Source: JBHIDJ01 sp046760105 (lineage in GTDB: Bacteria > Pseudomonadota > Gammaproteobacteria > Acidiferrobacterales > SPGG2). From it: 7,273 bases of DNA. A program made the position numbers and the translations under genes. The stretch lies in the NCBI GenBank assembly GCA_046760105.1, contig JBHIDJ010000144.1, forward strand, positions 1 through 7,273, in the 5' to 3' direction. The notes beneath the pieces were generated by a model. The model was not told the DNA's origin. It worked only from the letters and a program-made list of their open reading frames with translations, and did not search any database. Positions 1 through 5,211 of this stretch are shown here, piece after piece. Each line of letters begins with the position of its first letter. Position 1 is the stretch's first letter.

Positions 1-2
1 AG

Positions 3-134
3 TCAGACCTTGAACTTTGAATTTGGATTGCGTGTAGCCATCGCACATTTGGTTGCGAAGCAGCCGTATTCGATACGAAGTAGTATAGCCACAACGAAGC
101 GTACCGCCTCGAATTCACAATTCAAGAGCTGATC
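3..134 (-). repeat. Dispersed coding-like repeat, copy 1
   Basis: Positions 10-118 align without gaps to 4866-4974, with 18 differences by eye (about 83% identity). On the minus strand one frame stays open from about 134 to a TGA at 3-5 and contains LLRIEYGCFATK and NPNSKFKV. Twelve of the 18 differences from the other copy fall on third positions of this frame, and eight of them are silent, which is the pattern of a sequence that is or recently was translated. There is no ATG or GTG start with a ribosome site in this copy, only a weak TTG. It is therefore more likely a gene fragment or the translated part of a small mobile element than an intact gene. The family is not recognised. Confidence 0.65.
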
Positions 135-214
135 CTAGATCTCACTATTGGGTAGGGCGTAGCTAGAGGATGAATCAGTCTCGCAGGGCGGCGTCCCATG
201 CCGCTATCTGTCTT

Positions 215-1162
215 TCATCTCCTCCTCGCAATCAAACCAATCGCATTGCACACGATCCGCGCTGCGGTCAGCGCCCCGAGACCCTGCATATCTCGCTCCG
301 GCATGAACTCCACCATGTCGAAGCACGCGATGCGCGCCTTCGCCGCAACGCCTTGTAGCAGCTCCACGACCTGCCAGTACATGAGCCCCCCGGGCGCAGG
401 ACCGATGACGGCCGGCATGATAGACGGGTCCAGCCCGTCGCAGTCAACGCTGACCAGCACCTCGGTCCCCTCGGGAATGAGATCCAAAACCGACGCAATG
501 CCTCTCGCATGTAACTCCTGCGCCCGAATGATGTGTGCGCCCCAGGAGCGCGCATCGTCGAAGTCCTTTGGCCGCGCGCTGCCGATCCCGCGTGCACCGA
601 CCTGCACGATTCGCTCCACCCACGGCATTTCCGACGCCCGGCGCATGGTGCTACTCAGGCCATAGCGCTCGCCCCCGACCTCGTCCCGCCAATCGATGTG
701 TGCGTCGACCTGCAAGACCGTGAACGGCCCTCGTCCCTCAAACGCGTGGAACACCGGGATCGGCACCGAGTCGTCACCGCCGATCACGACCGGCACCGCG
801 TCCCGCTCGAGGATCGTCCGCAGTGCGCTCGTGATCCCCTCACGATTACCGGCCGCATCGTCCGCGTCACCTTGCAAATCACCACAGTCGGCCGCGCGCG
901 CGCCGCCATCGCCGAGGACCGGTCCGCCGAGATCGAAGTCAAAGTGGTGCGACGCGGCGACGAAGTCCGCGGTGCCGACTCGGATCGCGCCCGGCGCCCC
1001 GGCTGCGTAGGTGCCAAGTGATGGGTAGGGCGTGGCAACCGGCACCCCGATAATAGCGATGTCCGCCGCGAGCGCGTTTAGATCGGGGCAGCGCGGAAGC
1101 CCGAGGAACGACGGTGTTTCATCGTCCTGTTCGCCCCCGAAGAGTTGACCGAGCTTCACCAT
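215..1162 (-). CDS. Agmatinase/arginase-family ureohydrolase
   Basis: A 315-residue ureohydrolase, the usual length for agmatinases. This family uses a two-manganese centre to hydrolyse guanidino compounds (agmatine, arginine, guanidinobutyrate and relatives) to urea plus an amine, in the cytoplasm. The family metal motifs are visible in order: GGDDS at residues 128-132, DAHID at 153-157, SVDCDGLDP at 238-246 followed by PAPGG, and a late FDMVEF with Glu285. The first motif normally reads GGDHS. Here the metal-binding His is Asp131, which could still bind metal but may shift substrate or metal preference. The ATG at 1160-1162 follows GGTGGA at a good distance. A small membrane-protein ORF ends 9 bases upstream on the same strand, so the two may be co-transcribed. 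The family assignment is firm; the substrate cannot be read from the sequence. Confidence 0.93.
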   Translation of the reverse strand: MVKLGQLFGGEQDDETPSFLGLPRCPDLNALAADIAIIGVPVATPYPSLGTYAAGAPGAIRVGTADFVAASHHFDFDLGGPVLGDGGARAADCGDLQGDADDAAGNREGITSALRTILERDAVPVVIGGDDSVPIPVFHAFEGRGPFTVLQVDAHIDWRDEVGGERYGLSSTMRRASEMPWVERIVQVGARGIGSARPKDFDDARSWGAHIIRAQELHARGIASVLDLIPEGTEVLVSVDCDGLDPSIMPAVIGPAPGGLMYWQVVELLQGVAAKARIACFDMVEFMPERDMQGLGALTAARIVCNAIGLIARRR

Positions 1163-1171
1163 ATTCCACCA

Positions 1172-1387
1172 CTAGACAACGTTGTCTCTACTTTCTCCGC
1201 CAGCCCTACGAAGCAGCCGTATTCGATACGGAGTCCGATAGCCATACTCCTCAAGTCGACGACGCTTTCGGAATAATTCAAACCGGTAAGAGAAATAGCC
1301 CCAGAGATCTACCGCCGCTGCGGCTGCAGTAATGATTAAGGTAGCAACCGGGAAGATATTCGCCGCGCATTGTAAGTTGCGATCCAT
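1172..1387 (-). CDS. Small single-pass membrane protein (hypothetical)
   Basis: A 71-residue ORF with a strong Shine-Dalgarno (AAGGGGGAG at 1391-1399) just before its ATG. Residues about 9-33 form one hydrophobic helix (FPVATLIITAAAAAVDLWGYF), followed at once by a basic stretch (FRKRRR). This predicts an inner-membrane protein with a short outer N-terminus and a basic cytoplasmic tail. It ends 9 bases before the ureohydrolase start, which suggests an operon. Its last third overlaps copy 2 of the dispersed repeat (1209-1244). The ORF reads that repeat in a different frame from the one that looks coding in the other copies, so the tail may have been acquired when the repeat arrived. No family is recognised. 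The ribosome site and helix argue that it is real; a chance ORF remains possible. Confidence 0.55.
   Translation of the reverse strand: MDRNLQCAANIFPVATLIITAAAAAVDLWGYFSYRFELFRKRRRLEEYGYRTPYRIRLLRRAGGESRDNVV
1209..1244 (-). repeat. Dispersed coding-like repeat, partial copy 2
   Basis: Positions 1209-1230 match 56-77 of copy 1 exactly (22 bases), and similarity continues to 1244 with four differences. The minus-strand frame that is conserved in copies 1 and 3 reads MAIGLRIEYGCF here. It starts at an ATG at 1243-1245 and runs to a TGA at 1156-1158, overlapping the first codons of the ureohydrolase. The piece contains a perfect small dyad, CCGTAT/ATACGG around TCG. It is shorter than the other copies and is embedded in the small membrane-protein ORF. 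Confidence 0.6.
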
Positions 1388-1411
1388 TCGCTCCCCCTTA
1401 CATTCCCTCTA

Positions 1412-1451
1412 CGCCCGCGCCACCTAACATTTTGAGGTATACGGCGCGGGC
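1412..1451. promoter_or_regulatory. 9-bp perfect inverted repeat upstream of the membrane-protein gene
   Basis: GCCCGCGCC at 1412-1420 is the exact reverse complement of GGCGCGGGC at 1443-1451, with a 22-base loop. No T-run follows on either strand, so it is not a standard terminator. It sits about 25 bases upstream of the minus-strand start at 1387. It could be an operator or a structured leader for that gene, or an old element end. Confidence 0.4.
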
Positions 1452-1506
1452 AGTCATATTCGAATCGACTCCAATGGTCGTTCATTTCATGCGCTTAGAC
1501 CAGCTC

Positions 1507-1547
1507 TGAAAGGTGATATGCGGCGCCAGCGGTTTCACTTCCGAAAT
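1507..1547 (+). repeat. Dispersed hairpin repeat, copy A
   Basis: TGAAA-GGTGATA-CGGCGCC-GTTTCAC is shared with 3520-3559, roughly four-fifths identical over about 40 bases. The ends are mutually inverted (TGAAA at 1507-1511, TTTCA at 1533-1537), enclosing GGTGAT and GGCGCC. Similarity fades after the shared CCGAAAT/CCGGAAT. It may be the end of a mobile element or a small palindromic repeat family; no transposase is adjacent. Confidence 0.45.
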
Positions 1548-1780
1548 TCCCAAGAGAAGCGCTGCTAAAAGGATAGCGTCTCCTTTTTCAAAGCTTTGGA
1601 CCAGCTAGACGAGTGGCTGATGTTCTTTGCCGACCCCCGAGCCAGAGGCGGGCCCCCATGCCCTACATGCGCCTCTGATCGCCTGCACTGACTACACCCA
1701 ACTCACCTAAGACCTTCATTAGCCTTTTGTTTTTAGCCCTATTTGAAGCGACCGACACCCCAGGCGTAGACTAGGGTCGT

Positions 1781-1835
1781 CACACCAGCGCGCCTGCGGC
1801 TCGGAACACGCGCAGCTATGCCCTTGTGTGGTGTG
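1781..1835 (+). ncRNA. Possible structured RNA leader, nested stem
   Basis: CACACCA (1781-1787) pairs perfectly with TGGTGTG (1829-1835), and inside it CTGCG (1794-1798) pairs with CGCAG (1811-1815). Together with the dyad at 1868-1913 this gives the 150-200 bases before the zinc-ribbon gene unusual folding potential. No known riboswitch class is recognised, and the dyads could also arise by chance. Confidence 0.25.
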
Positions 1836-1867
1836 CAATACATGGAGGGTGAGGTACGGCGAGCTAT

Positions 1868-1913
1868 GACCAGCACGGTGACTGGACATTCGCGTCGGGG
1901 CACCATGCTGGTC
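1868..1913. promoter_or_regulatory. 13-bp interrupted palindrome in the zinc-ribbon gene leader
   Basis: GACCAGCACGGTG (1868-1880) is the reverse complement of CACCATGCTGGTC (1901-1913) except for one position, with a 20-base loop. The single mismatch becomes a G-U pair on the minus strand. The centre lies about 65 bases upstream of the ATG at 1957. It may be an operator for a dimeric regulator or a leader hairpin controlling the small gene. Confidence 0.45.
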
Positions 1914-1943
1914 ACGGTGGACTTTCGTACAACGAACAACCAT

Positions 1944-1951
1944 ACGGAGGT
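1944..1951 (+). promoter_or_regulatory. Strong ribosome binding site for the zinc-ribbon gene
   Basis: ACGGAGGT, a near-perfect Shine-Dalgarno, ends five bases before the ATG at 1957. It fixes this start against the overlapping longer frames and is the main reason for accepting the short ORF as a gene. Confidence 0.8.
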
Positions 1952-1956
1952 ACACC

Positions 1957-2148
1957 ATGACGAAGAAAGTAATGCGTCTTTTGGACCCGTTCACGGGTCT
2001 GATGGAGTGTAAAGTCTGCGGCACGCGCCACGCCGCCCTGATTCGACCGGATAGCGGTGGGAAGTACTATCGTGGTTCGTGGCAGTGTCTGAATGGCTGC
2101 AAACTACCGCCACCAGAGCCGCCGCAAAACCGTGAAATGAGGCAGTAA
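1957..2148 (+). CDS. Small zinc-ribbon-like protein (hypothetical)
   Basis: A 63-residue protein with four cysteines laid out as CKVC (18-21) and CLNGC (44-48). The separation is typical of a zinc-binding ribbon or rubredoxin-like knuckle, with basic and aromatic residues between (GGKYYRGSWQC). The C-terminus is proline-rich and polar. There is no signal peptide or membrane helix, so it should be cytoplasmic. It is monocistronic: a very good ribosome site lies at 1944-1951, and a strong terminator begins nine bases after the stop. Zinc ribbons of this size often bind nucleic acid or act as accessory subunits; the exact role is not identifiable. The unusually structured leader hints at tight control. 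Confidence 0.8.
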   Translation: MTKKVMRLLDPFTGLMECKVCGTRHAALIRPDSGGKYYRGSWQCLNGCKLPPPEPPQNREMRQ

Positions 2149-2156
2149 ACACTACG

Positions 2157-2190
2157 AGGCCCCGCCCTTTGTGGCGGGGCCTTTGTTTTG
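2157..2190 (+). terminator. Rho-independent terminator of the zinc-ribbon gene
   Basis: AGGCCCCGCC (2157-2166) pairs perfectly with GGCGGGGCCT (2173-2182) over a six-base loop, followed by the T-rich TTGTTTTGT. This ten-pair GC stem plus U-tract is the clearest regulatory element in the window. It lies just after the stop at 2146-2148. Confidence 0.93.
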
Positions 2191-2404
2191 TCTACTGCGG
2201 GATAATCGCAAAGATCGTTACGCATAAAATTGACTAGACTTCGGCACTAAAAGCCCCAAACATTCCCCGGGTCGGCTCGACTTGCTGGTTGGGCGCACGC
2301 TTCATCCGGAGGTAATGTTTACACGAGTCTAGAGTGCCATTCCGGATCAATCCCTGGTTCCCCGAAAAGTCCGTGGCCACTCGAACTACTTCTAGGCCGC
2401 GAGC

Positions 2405-3370
2405 TTAGCCCTTGGTACCGCCTGCTACGACCACCTCTGCGCCGGGCTCCTCCGGTTCGTCGTCCACGATCTCTTCTGGAAAGCCAGCTGCGCGTAGATC
2501 ACTGCCGCAGGCATCCTCTAGGCGTTTCACGATCATAGGCGACCAAGCACGTGCGCCATAACGCGCCTGTCCGTCCTTGAAGATATCGAGCACTATCGGC
2601 GATAGCTCGAGCGGCACGTGCAAACGTTTGGCGAGACCGTCGAACAGACTCATGTCTTTCACCACCAGATCCATTGTGAAATTAATGTTGTAGCTGCCAT
2701 TGAGTATCACCTGGCTTTCCGTCTCATGGACAAATGAGTTACCGGAAGAGATTCGAATTGCCTCGAATGCGGTGTTGAGATCCATACCGGCCTGCTTTGC
2801 AACCATCATCGCCTCGCCCAGCGCGACGAGGTGAACCGAGCAAAGGTAGTTGGTTACTACTTTGAGAATAGATGCCGAGCCAAGCGGCCCAACGTGAAGG
2901 ATGCGGCGACCCATGACCTTAAGCGCCGGAAGGGCCTTTTCGAAGGCGGCGCGTTCGCCACCAACAAAGATCGAGATATTGCCCGTGGCGGCACGGTGAC
3001 AACCACCGGAGACGGGGCCGTCCATCGGCATGGCGCCCACGCCCTCTACCACAGCCCCAAGTCGTCTGACCTCGGCCTCGTCGGTGGTGCTCATCTCGAG
3101 CCACATCTTGCCGGGGCCGAGGCCAGCGATCACGCCATCCGTTGCCTCCATCACCTCGCTACTGGCGGCGGGCGAAGGCAGGCATGTGATCACGAGGTCC
3201 GTCGCCTCGGCCAATGTCTTCGGCGAATCGGCCCAAACCGCCCGCTTTGCAAGAAAGGGCTCTGCCACGGATCGATCAAGATCGCGCACGGTCAGATCGA
3301 AACCGTTCCTCTGCAGGCTCCCTGCCAGCTTCCCTCCCACATTGCCAAGGCCGATAAAACCGATCTTCAT
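2405..3370 (-). CDS. NAD(P)-dependent 3-hydroxyisobutyrate dehydrogenase-type oxidoreductase
   Basis: A beta-hydroxyacid dehydrogenase of the 3-hydroxyisobutyrate/tartronate-semialdehyde reductase group, which oxidises a 3-hydroxyacid (or reduces the semialdehyde) with NAD(P) in the cytoplasm. From the chosen start (321 residues) it shows MKIGFIGLGNVGGK with the GxGxxG nucleotide fold at 7-12. The substrate motif DGPVSGG is at 117-123, the catalytic-lysine motif GSASILKVVTN has Lys170 and Asn174, and KDMSLF is at 238-243. The frame stays open upstream to an ATG at 3418. I prefer the ATG at 3368-3370 because the dinucleotide fold begins there, as in the family, and GGAGAG lies about ten bases upstream. 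After the usual domain there is an acidic extension (EEIVDDEPEEPG) that the family does not need. The true substrate (3-hydroxyisobutyrate, glyoxylate or another) is unknown. Confidence 0.92.
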   Translation of the reverse strand: MKIGFIGLGNVGGKLAGSLQRNGFDLTVRDLDRSVAEPFLAKRAVWADSPKTLAEATDLVITCLPSPAASSEVMEATDGVIAGLGPGKMWLEMSTTDEAEVRRLGAVVEGVGAMPMDGPVSGGCHRAATGNISIFVGGERAAFEKALPALKVMGRRILHVGPLGSASILKVVTNYLCSVHLVALGEAMMVAKQAGMDLNTAFEAIRISSGNSFVHETESQVILNGSYNINFTMDLVVKDMSLFDGLAKRLHVPLELSPIVLDIFKDGQARYGARAWSPMIVKRLEDACGSDLRAAGFPEEIVDDEPEEPGAEVVVAGGTKG

Positions 3371-3420
3371 TTGGATACAACTCTCCATTAGCACCAACCG
3401 CAAAAATACTACTGTCAAAC

Positions 3421-3494
3421 GACCTAACAGTCGAGCTGGGCAGTGGCGAGCACCCCAACGCCCCGCGCCGTCCGCTCGAGCGAAGTGTTATGCC
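3421..3494 (+). repeat. Integron attC-like inverted repeat (candidate)
   Basis: ACCTAAC at 3422-3428 fits the attC R'' consensus RYYYAAC exactly. GTTATGC at 3487-3493 fits the R' consensus GTTRRRY except for one base. Inside them TCGAGC pairs with GCTCGA, giving two paired boxes of the attC type within about 74 bases, a normal attC length. Against it, the spacers between boxes are uneven (2 and 7 bases), the outer pairing has two mismatches, and the neighbouring gene points the wrong way for a cassette gene. It could be a decayed attC or a chance dyad. Confidence 0.3.
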
Positions 3495-3519
3495 GTATTC
3501 TCAAATACTCTGTCGGTCG

Positions 3520-3559
3520 TGAAACGGTGATACACGGCGCCGGCGTTTAACTCCGGAAT
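3520..3559 (+). repeat. Dispersed hairpin repeat, copy B
   Basis: Partner of the repeat at 1507-1547: TGAAAC-GGTGATA-CGGCGCC-CGTTTAAC-CCGGAAT. GTGAAACG (3519-3526) and CGTTTAAC (3544-3551) are near-perfect inverted arms. It lies 25 bases after the attC-like site and about 110 bases before the secreted-protein gene. No open frame runs through it. Confidence 0.45.
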
Positions 3560-3670
3560 GCGCACCCCCCTTGGCGAAAGGCGGATAAGCGATGCGGCCT
3601 TGTGAGGCAGCATGTTTCCGTCATTCAGGTATCATTATGGGGATAGATCCAAACAAACGGAGATCCCACC

Positions 3671-3997
3671 ATGAGCAAACGTGTTTTGATGTTACTCTTG
3701 ACTTCGCTGGTGATAGCGGTTTCGCTGTCGGGAGTTGTACGGCCAAGCGCTGCAGCGCCTCCTCAAGAAGTCAACGTGATAATCGTGTCGTGTTTAATTG
3801 ACACTGTTGACATGCCGGCGTTTCGCGCGATCAGAGTAGTGGGGGCAAGTAGCAGCGCCAATGCGCCCGAAGTACCCAGCGGCGGGCGGACAAATTGTGC
3901 ACAGACTCTGGCCGCGCTATTGAGTGTAGGCTTTGACCTTATAAGCGTGGACGGCAGCACACACGGAGCACTCTATACCCTTTACCGAAAAAATTAA
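3671..3997 (+). CDS. Small secreted protein (hypothetical)
   Basis: A 108-residue protein with a textbook Sec signal peptide: a basic MSKR start, the hydrophobic run VLMLLLTSLVIAVSLSGVV, and a cleavage region near PSAAA-PP (residues 25-31). The mature part of about 79 residues has two cysteines (41 and 76) that could form a disulfide after export. It has a hydrophobic first strand (VNVIIVSCL) and an ending NCAQTLAALLSVGF...LYTLYR that looks like a compact alpha/beta domain. GGAGAT lies seven bases before the ATG and supports this start. A longer overlapping frame from 3592 has no ribosome site. It stands alone, without same-strand neighbours. The function is unknown; periplasmic or extracellular location is inferred from the signal peptide. 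Confidence 0.8.
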   Translation: MSKRVLMLLLTSLVIAVSLSGVVRPSAAAPPQEVNVIIVSCLIDTVDMPAFRAIRVVGASSSANAPEVPSGGRTNCAQTLAALLSVGFDLISVDGSTHGALYTLYRKN

Positions 3998-4045
3998 TGG
4001 CCGCGCCTGAACTGCTAGAAAAATCCTAAGGGATCACCACCAGGT

Positions 4046-4061
4046 AGGGCATCCGTGCCCT
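4046..4061. terminator. Weak hairpin between convergent genes
   Basis: AGGGCA-TCCG-TGCCCT forms a perfect six-pair stem with a four-base loop in the 129-base gap where the plus-strand secreted-protein gene and the minus-strand H1-like gene converge. On the minus strand a small ATCC/GGAT hairpin followed by TTTTTC lies further on, near 4018-4034. Either could end transcription, but no strong U-tract adjoins the main stem. Confidence 0.35.
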
Positions 4062-4126
4062 CGACATTATTCAAGCCCCGTCTCTAGGATAGAAAAGATT
4101 CTGGCCGTTTTCGTTGCTCCCGTGCA

Positions 4127-4729
4127 TTAGGGTGTCTCCACCCGGTAGACCACGTCGTGCTCCCGAGCGTGCTCCTTGACCTTAAGGCCGAAGGATTGGC
4201 CGGTGCGCGTCTCGCTGACGTGCACGTAGTCGATTTCCATGGACTCCACCTTCTGCGTGAAGTCGCTGGTGTGCCCCTTGATATGCACGGTATCGCCCTC
4301 GCGCAGGACACCCGCGTCGAGCTCCACAACGGCGACCGAAAGATGCGTGTAGTAATGCGTGACCACACCAACGCGCTCCTCGCTGGGTAACGGTTGAGGC
4401 ACCGCCGGTTTCACCGCGGGCGCCACGGGCGTTACCGGGGCCCGCGCGGGCGCGGTTTTGACCACCTTCTTCTTCGCCGGGGCTTTGGTACGACGCGTTA
4501 CCTTCTTCTTGGCGACCTTTTTCGCTACCTTCTTTTTCGCCCTCGCCTTTTTCTTGACCTTCTTCGCTACCTTCTTTTTCGCCCTGGTCTTTTTCTTGAC
4601 CTTTTTCGCGACTTTCTTCTTCGCTTTCTTCGCAACTTTCTTCTTGGCGACCTTCCTACGCGCTACCGGCTTGCGTTTCGTTGCCTTCTTGCCCTTTTTT
4701 GCTCGTTTGCCCTTTTTCCTTGCCGCCAC
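4127..4729 (-). CDS. Histone-H1-like lysine-rich tail fused to an EF-Tu-domain-2-like beta barrel
   Basis: A 200-residue protein in two parts. Residues 1-92 are almost entirely Lys, Ala, Val and Arg in KKKVAKK-type repeats, like bacterial and eukaryotic H1 C-terminal tails that bind DNA or RNA without sequence preference. A Pro/Ala/Val linker follows (93-115). Residues 118-197 (RVGVVTHYY ... LREGDTVHIKG ... VESMEID ... DVVYRV) match the layout of the translation-factor beta-barrel, EF-Tu domain 2 type, as found in small elongation-factor-like proteins. The start is a GTG at 4727-4729 with GGAGGG (4737-4742 on the opposite strand) seven bases away. A 42-bp unit is tandemly repeated (4532-4573 and 4574-4615). 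There is no signal peptide, so it is cytoplasmic. A nucleoid or ribosome/RNA-associated role is inference. The gene is monocistronic. Confidence 0.88.
   Translation of the reverse strand: MAARKKGKRAKKGKKATKRKPVARRKVAKKKVAKKAKKKVAKKVKKKTRAKKKVAKKVKKKARAKKKVAKKVAKKKVTRRTKAPAKKKVVKTAPARAPVTPVAPAVKPAVPQPLPSEERVGVVTHYYTHLSVAVVELDAGVLREGDTVHIKGHTSDFTQKVESMEIDYVHVSETRTGQSFGLKVKEHAREHDVVYRVETP
4532..4615. repeat. Two 42-bp tandem units in the lysine-rich region
   Basis: Positions 4532-4573 and 4574-4615 are near-identical 42-bp units coding for KKVAKKVKKK(T/A)RAK-type peptides. They differ at only a handful of bases, and shorter degenerate pieces flank them. Such low-complexity units expand and contract by slippage, so tail length probably varies between strains. 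Confidence 0.75.
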
Positions 4730-5211
4730 TGTTCCACCCTCCGTCGAAAAGGTTATTGGAATGCTGATGCTGGTACAGCTCTCTCAATACTCCCCCAGAG
4801 AAAATTGAGCTTATACCCATTTTCCACCCTGTCAAATGTCAAAGCTAGACTCTCCCCTTTTTTAATTCAATTTCGAACTTGGATTCCGTGTCGTCGTCGC
4901 ACACTGGGTTGCGAAGCATCCGTATTCGAGACGAAGGAGTATCGCCAGAACTAAGCGTACAGCTTCGAATTCACTAAATAAATCTTTTCCGCCCTTTTTA
5001 TGGCTCGATCCTTCGTAGTAGCCACGAACGAATCTTGTGAGGCCGTGCGTTTAGTCTGCTCCTCTCTCGAAGAAAGAAGGATAGGAAATTCCCGTTCAAA
5101 AAAAACGAATCGGACCGCCTGTCGGCGCAACAACGCCACTGAGTCGAGAGAAACACCCCAACTGGTTCTTCCCTCTCACGTAAGCTCTTATCCTAGAGGG
5201 GGTCCGCCACA
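4730..5211. other. Intergenic region between divergent genes
   Basis: These 482 bases separate the minus-strand H1-like gene from the plus-strand muramidase gene and should hold both promoters. The middle is copy 3 of the dispersed repeat (4866-4974). To its right are a GGCG/CGCC hairpin (5124-5137) and a distant CTCTCGA/TCGAGAG pair (5064-5070, 5144-5150). Open frames at 4951-5139 (minus) and 5000-5215 (plus) lack ribosome sites and recognisable domains, and I do not call them. Confidence 0.55.
4866..4974 (-). repeat. Dispersed coding-like repeat, copy 3
   Basis: Gap-free match to 10-118. The minus-strand frame conserved with copy 1 reads EFEAVRLVLAILL, RLEYGCFATQ and TRNPSSKLN, then TAA at 4861-4863. 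It stays open upstream to about 5056, but without ATG or GTG and without a ribosome site. Compared with copy 1 the changes are mostly silent or conservative (Phe/Leu, Ile/Leu, Val/Leu, Asn/Ser). It lies between two divergent genes, so it is either a gene remnant or part of a mobile repeat. Confidence 0.65.

Larger units (their letters stand above)
1388..1956. other. Gene-poor spacer with several inverted repeats
   Basis: No convincing gene lies in these 569 bases. Open frames such as 1719-2024 (minus) and 1818-2012 (plus) lack ribosome sites and overlap the zinc-ribbon gene. The stretch holds a 9-bp GC hairpin (1412-1451), a dispersed hairpin repeat (1507-1547), nested dyads at 1781-1835 and a long dyad at 1868-1913. 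It should contain the promoter of the membrane-protein/ureohydrolase pair on the left and that of the zinc-ribbon gene on the right. I could not pick confident -35/-10 boxes. Confidence 0.6.

Noticed and set aside
198..1021. Plus-strand open frames of 155 and 162 residues
   Set aside because: They lie antisense to the ureohydrolase, whose motifs are clear, and show no domain, ribosome site or plausible composition.
1818..2012. Plus-strand 64-residue frame overlapping the zinc-ribbon gene
   Set aside because: No Shine-Dalgarno, it crosses the long dyad, and it overlaps a gene with a near-perfect ribosome site in another frame.
1719..2024. Minus-strand 101-residue frame over the zinc-ribbon leader
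   Set aside because: No ribosome site and no family features, and its first part is antisense to a well-supported gene.
2831..3530. Plus-strand frames of 186 and 166 residues
   Set aside because: Shadows of the dehydrogenase on the opposite strand.
1507..3559. Whole segment as an intact transposon bounded by the hairpin repeats
   Set aside because: The repeats are direct, not inverted, no transposase lies between them, and no target duplication could be seen.
4394..4954. Plus-strand Phe/Leu/Arg-rich frames that look like membrane proteins
   Set aside because: They are the antisense of the AAG/AAA-rich lysine tail, which automatically reads as Phe and Leu codons.
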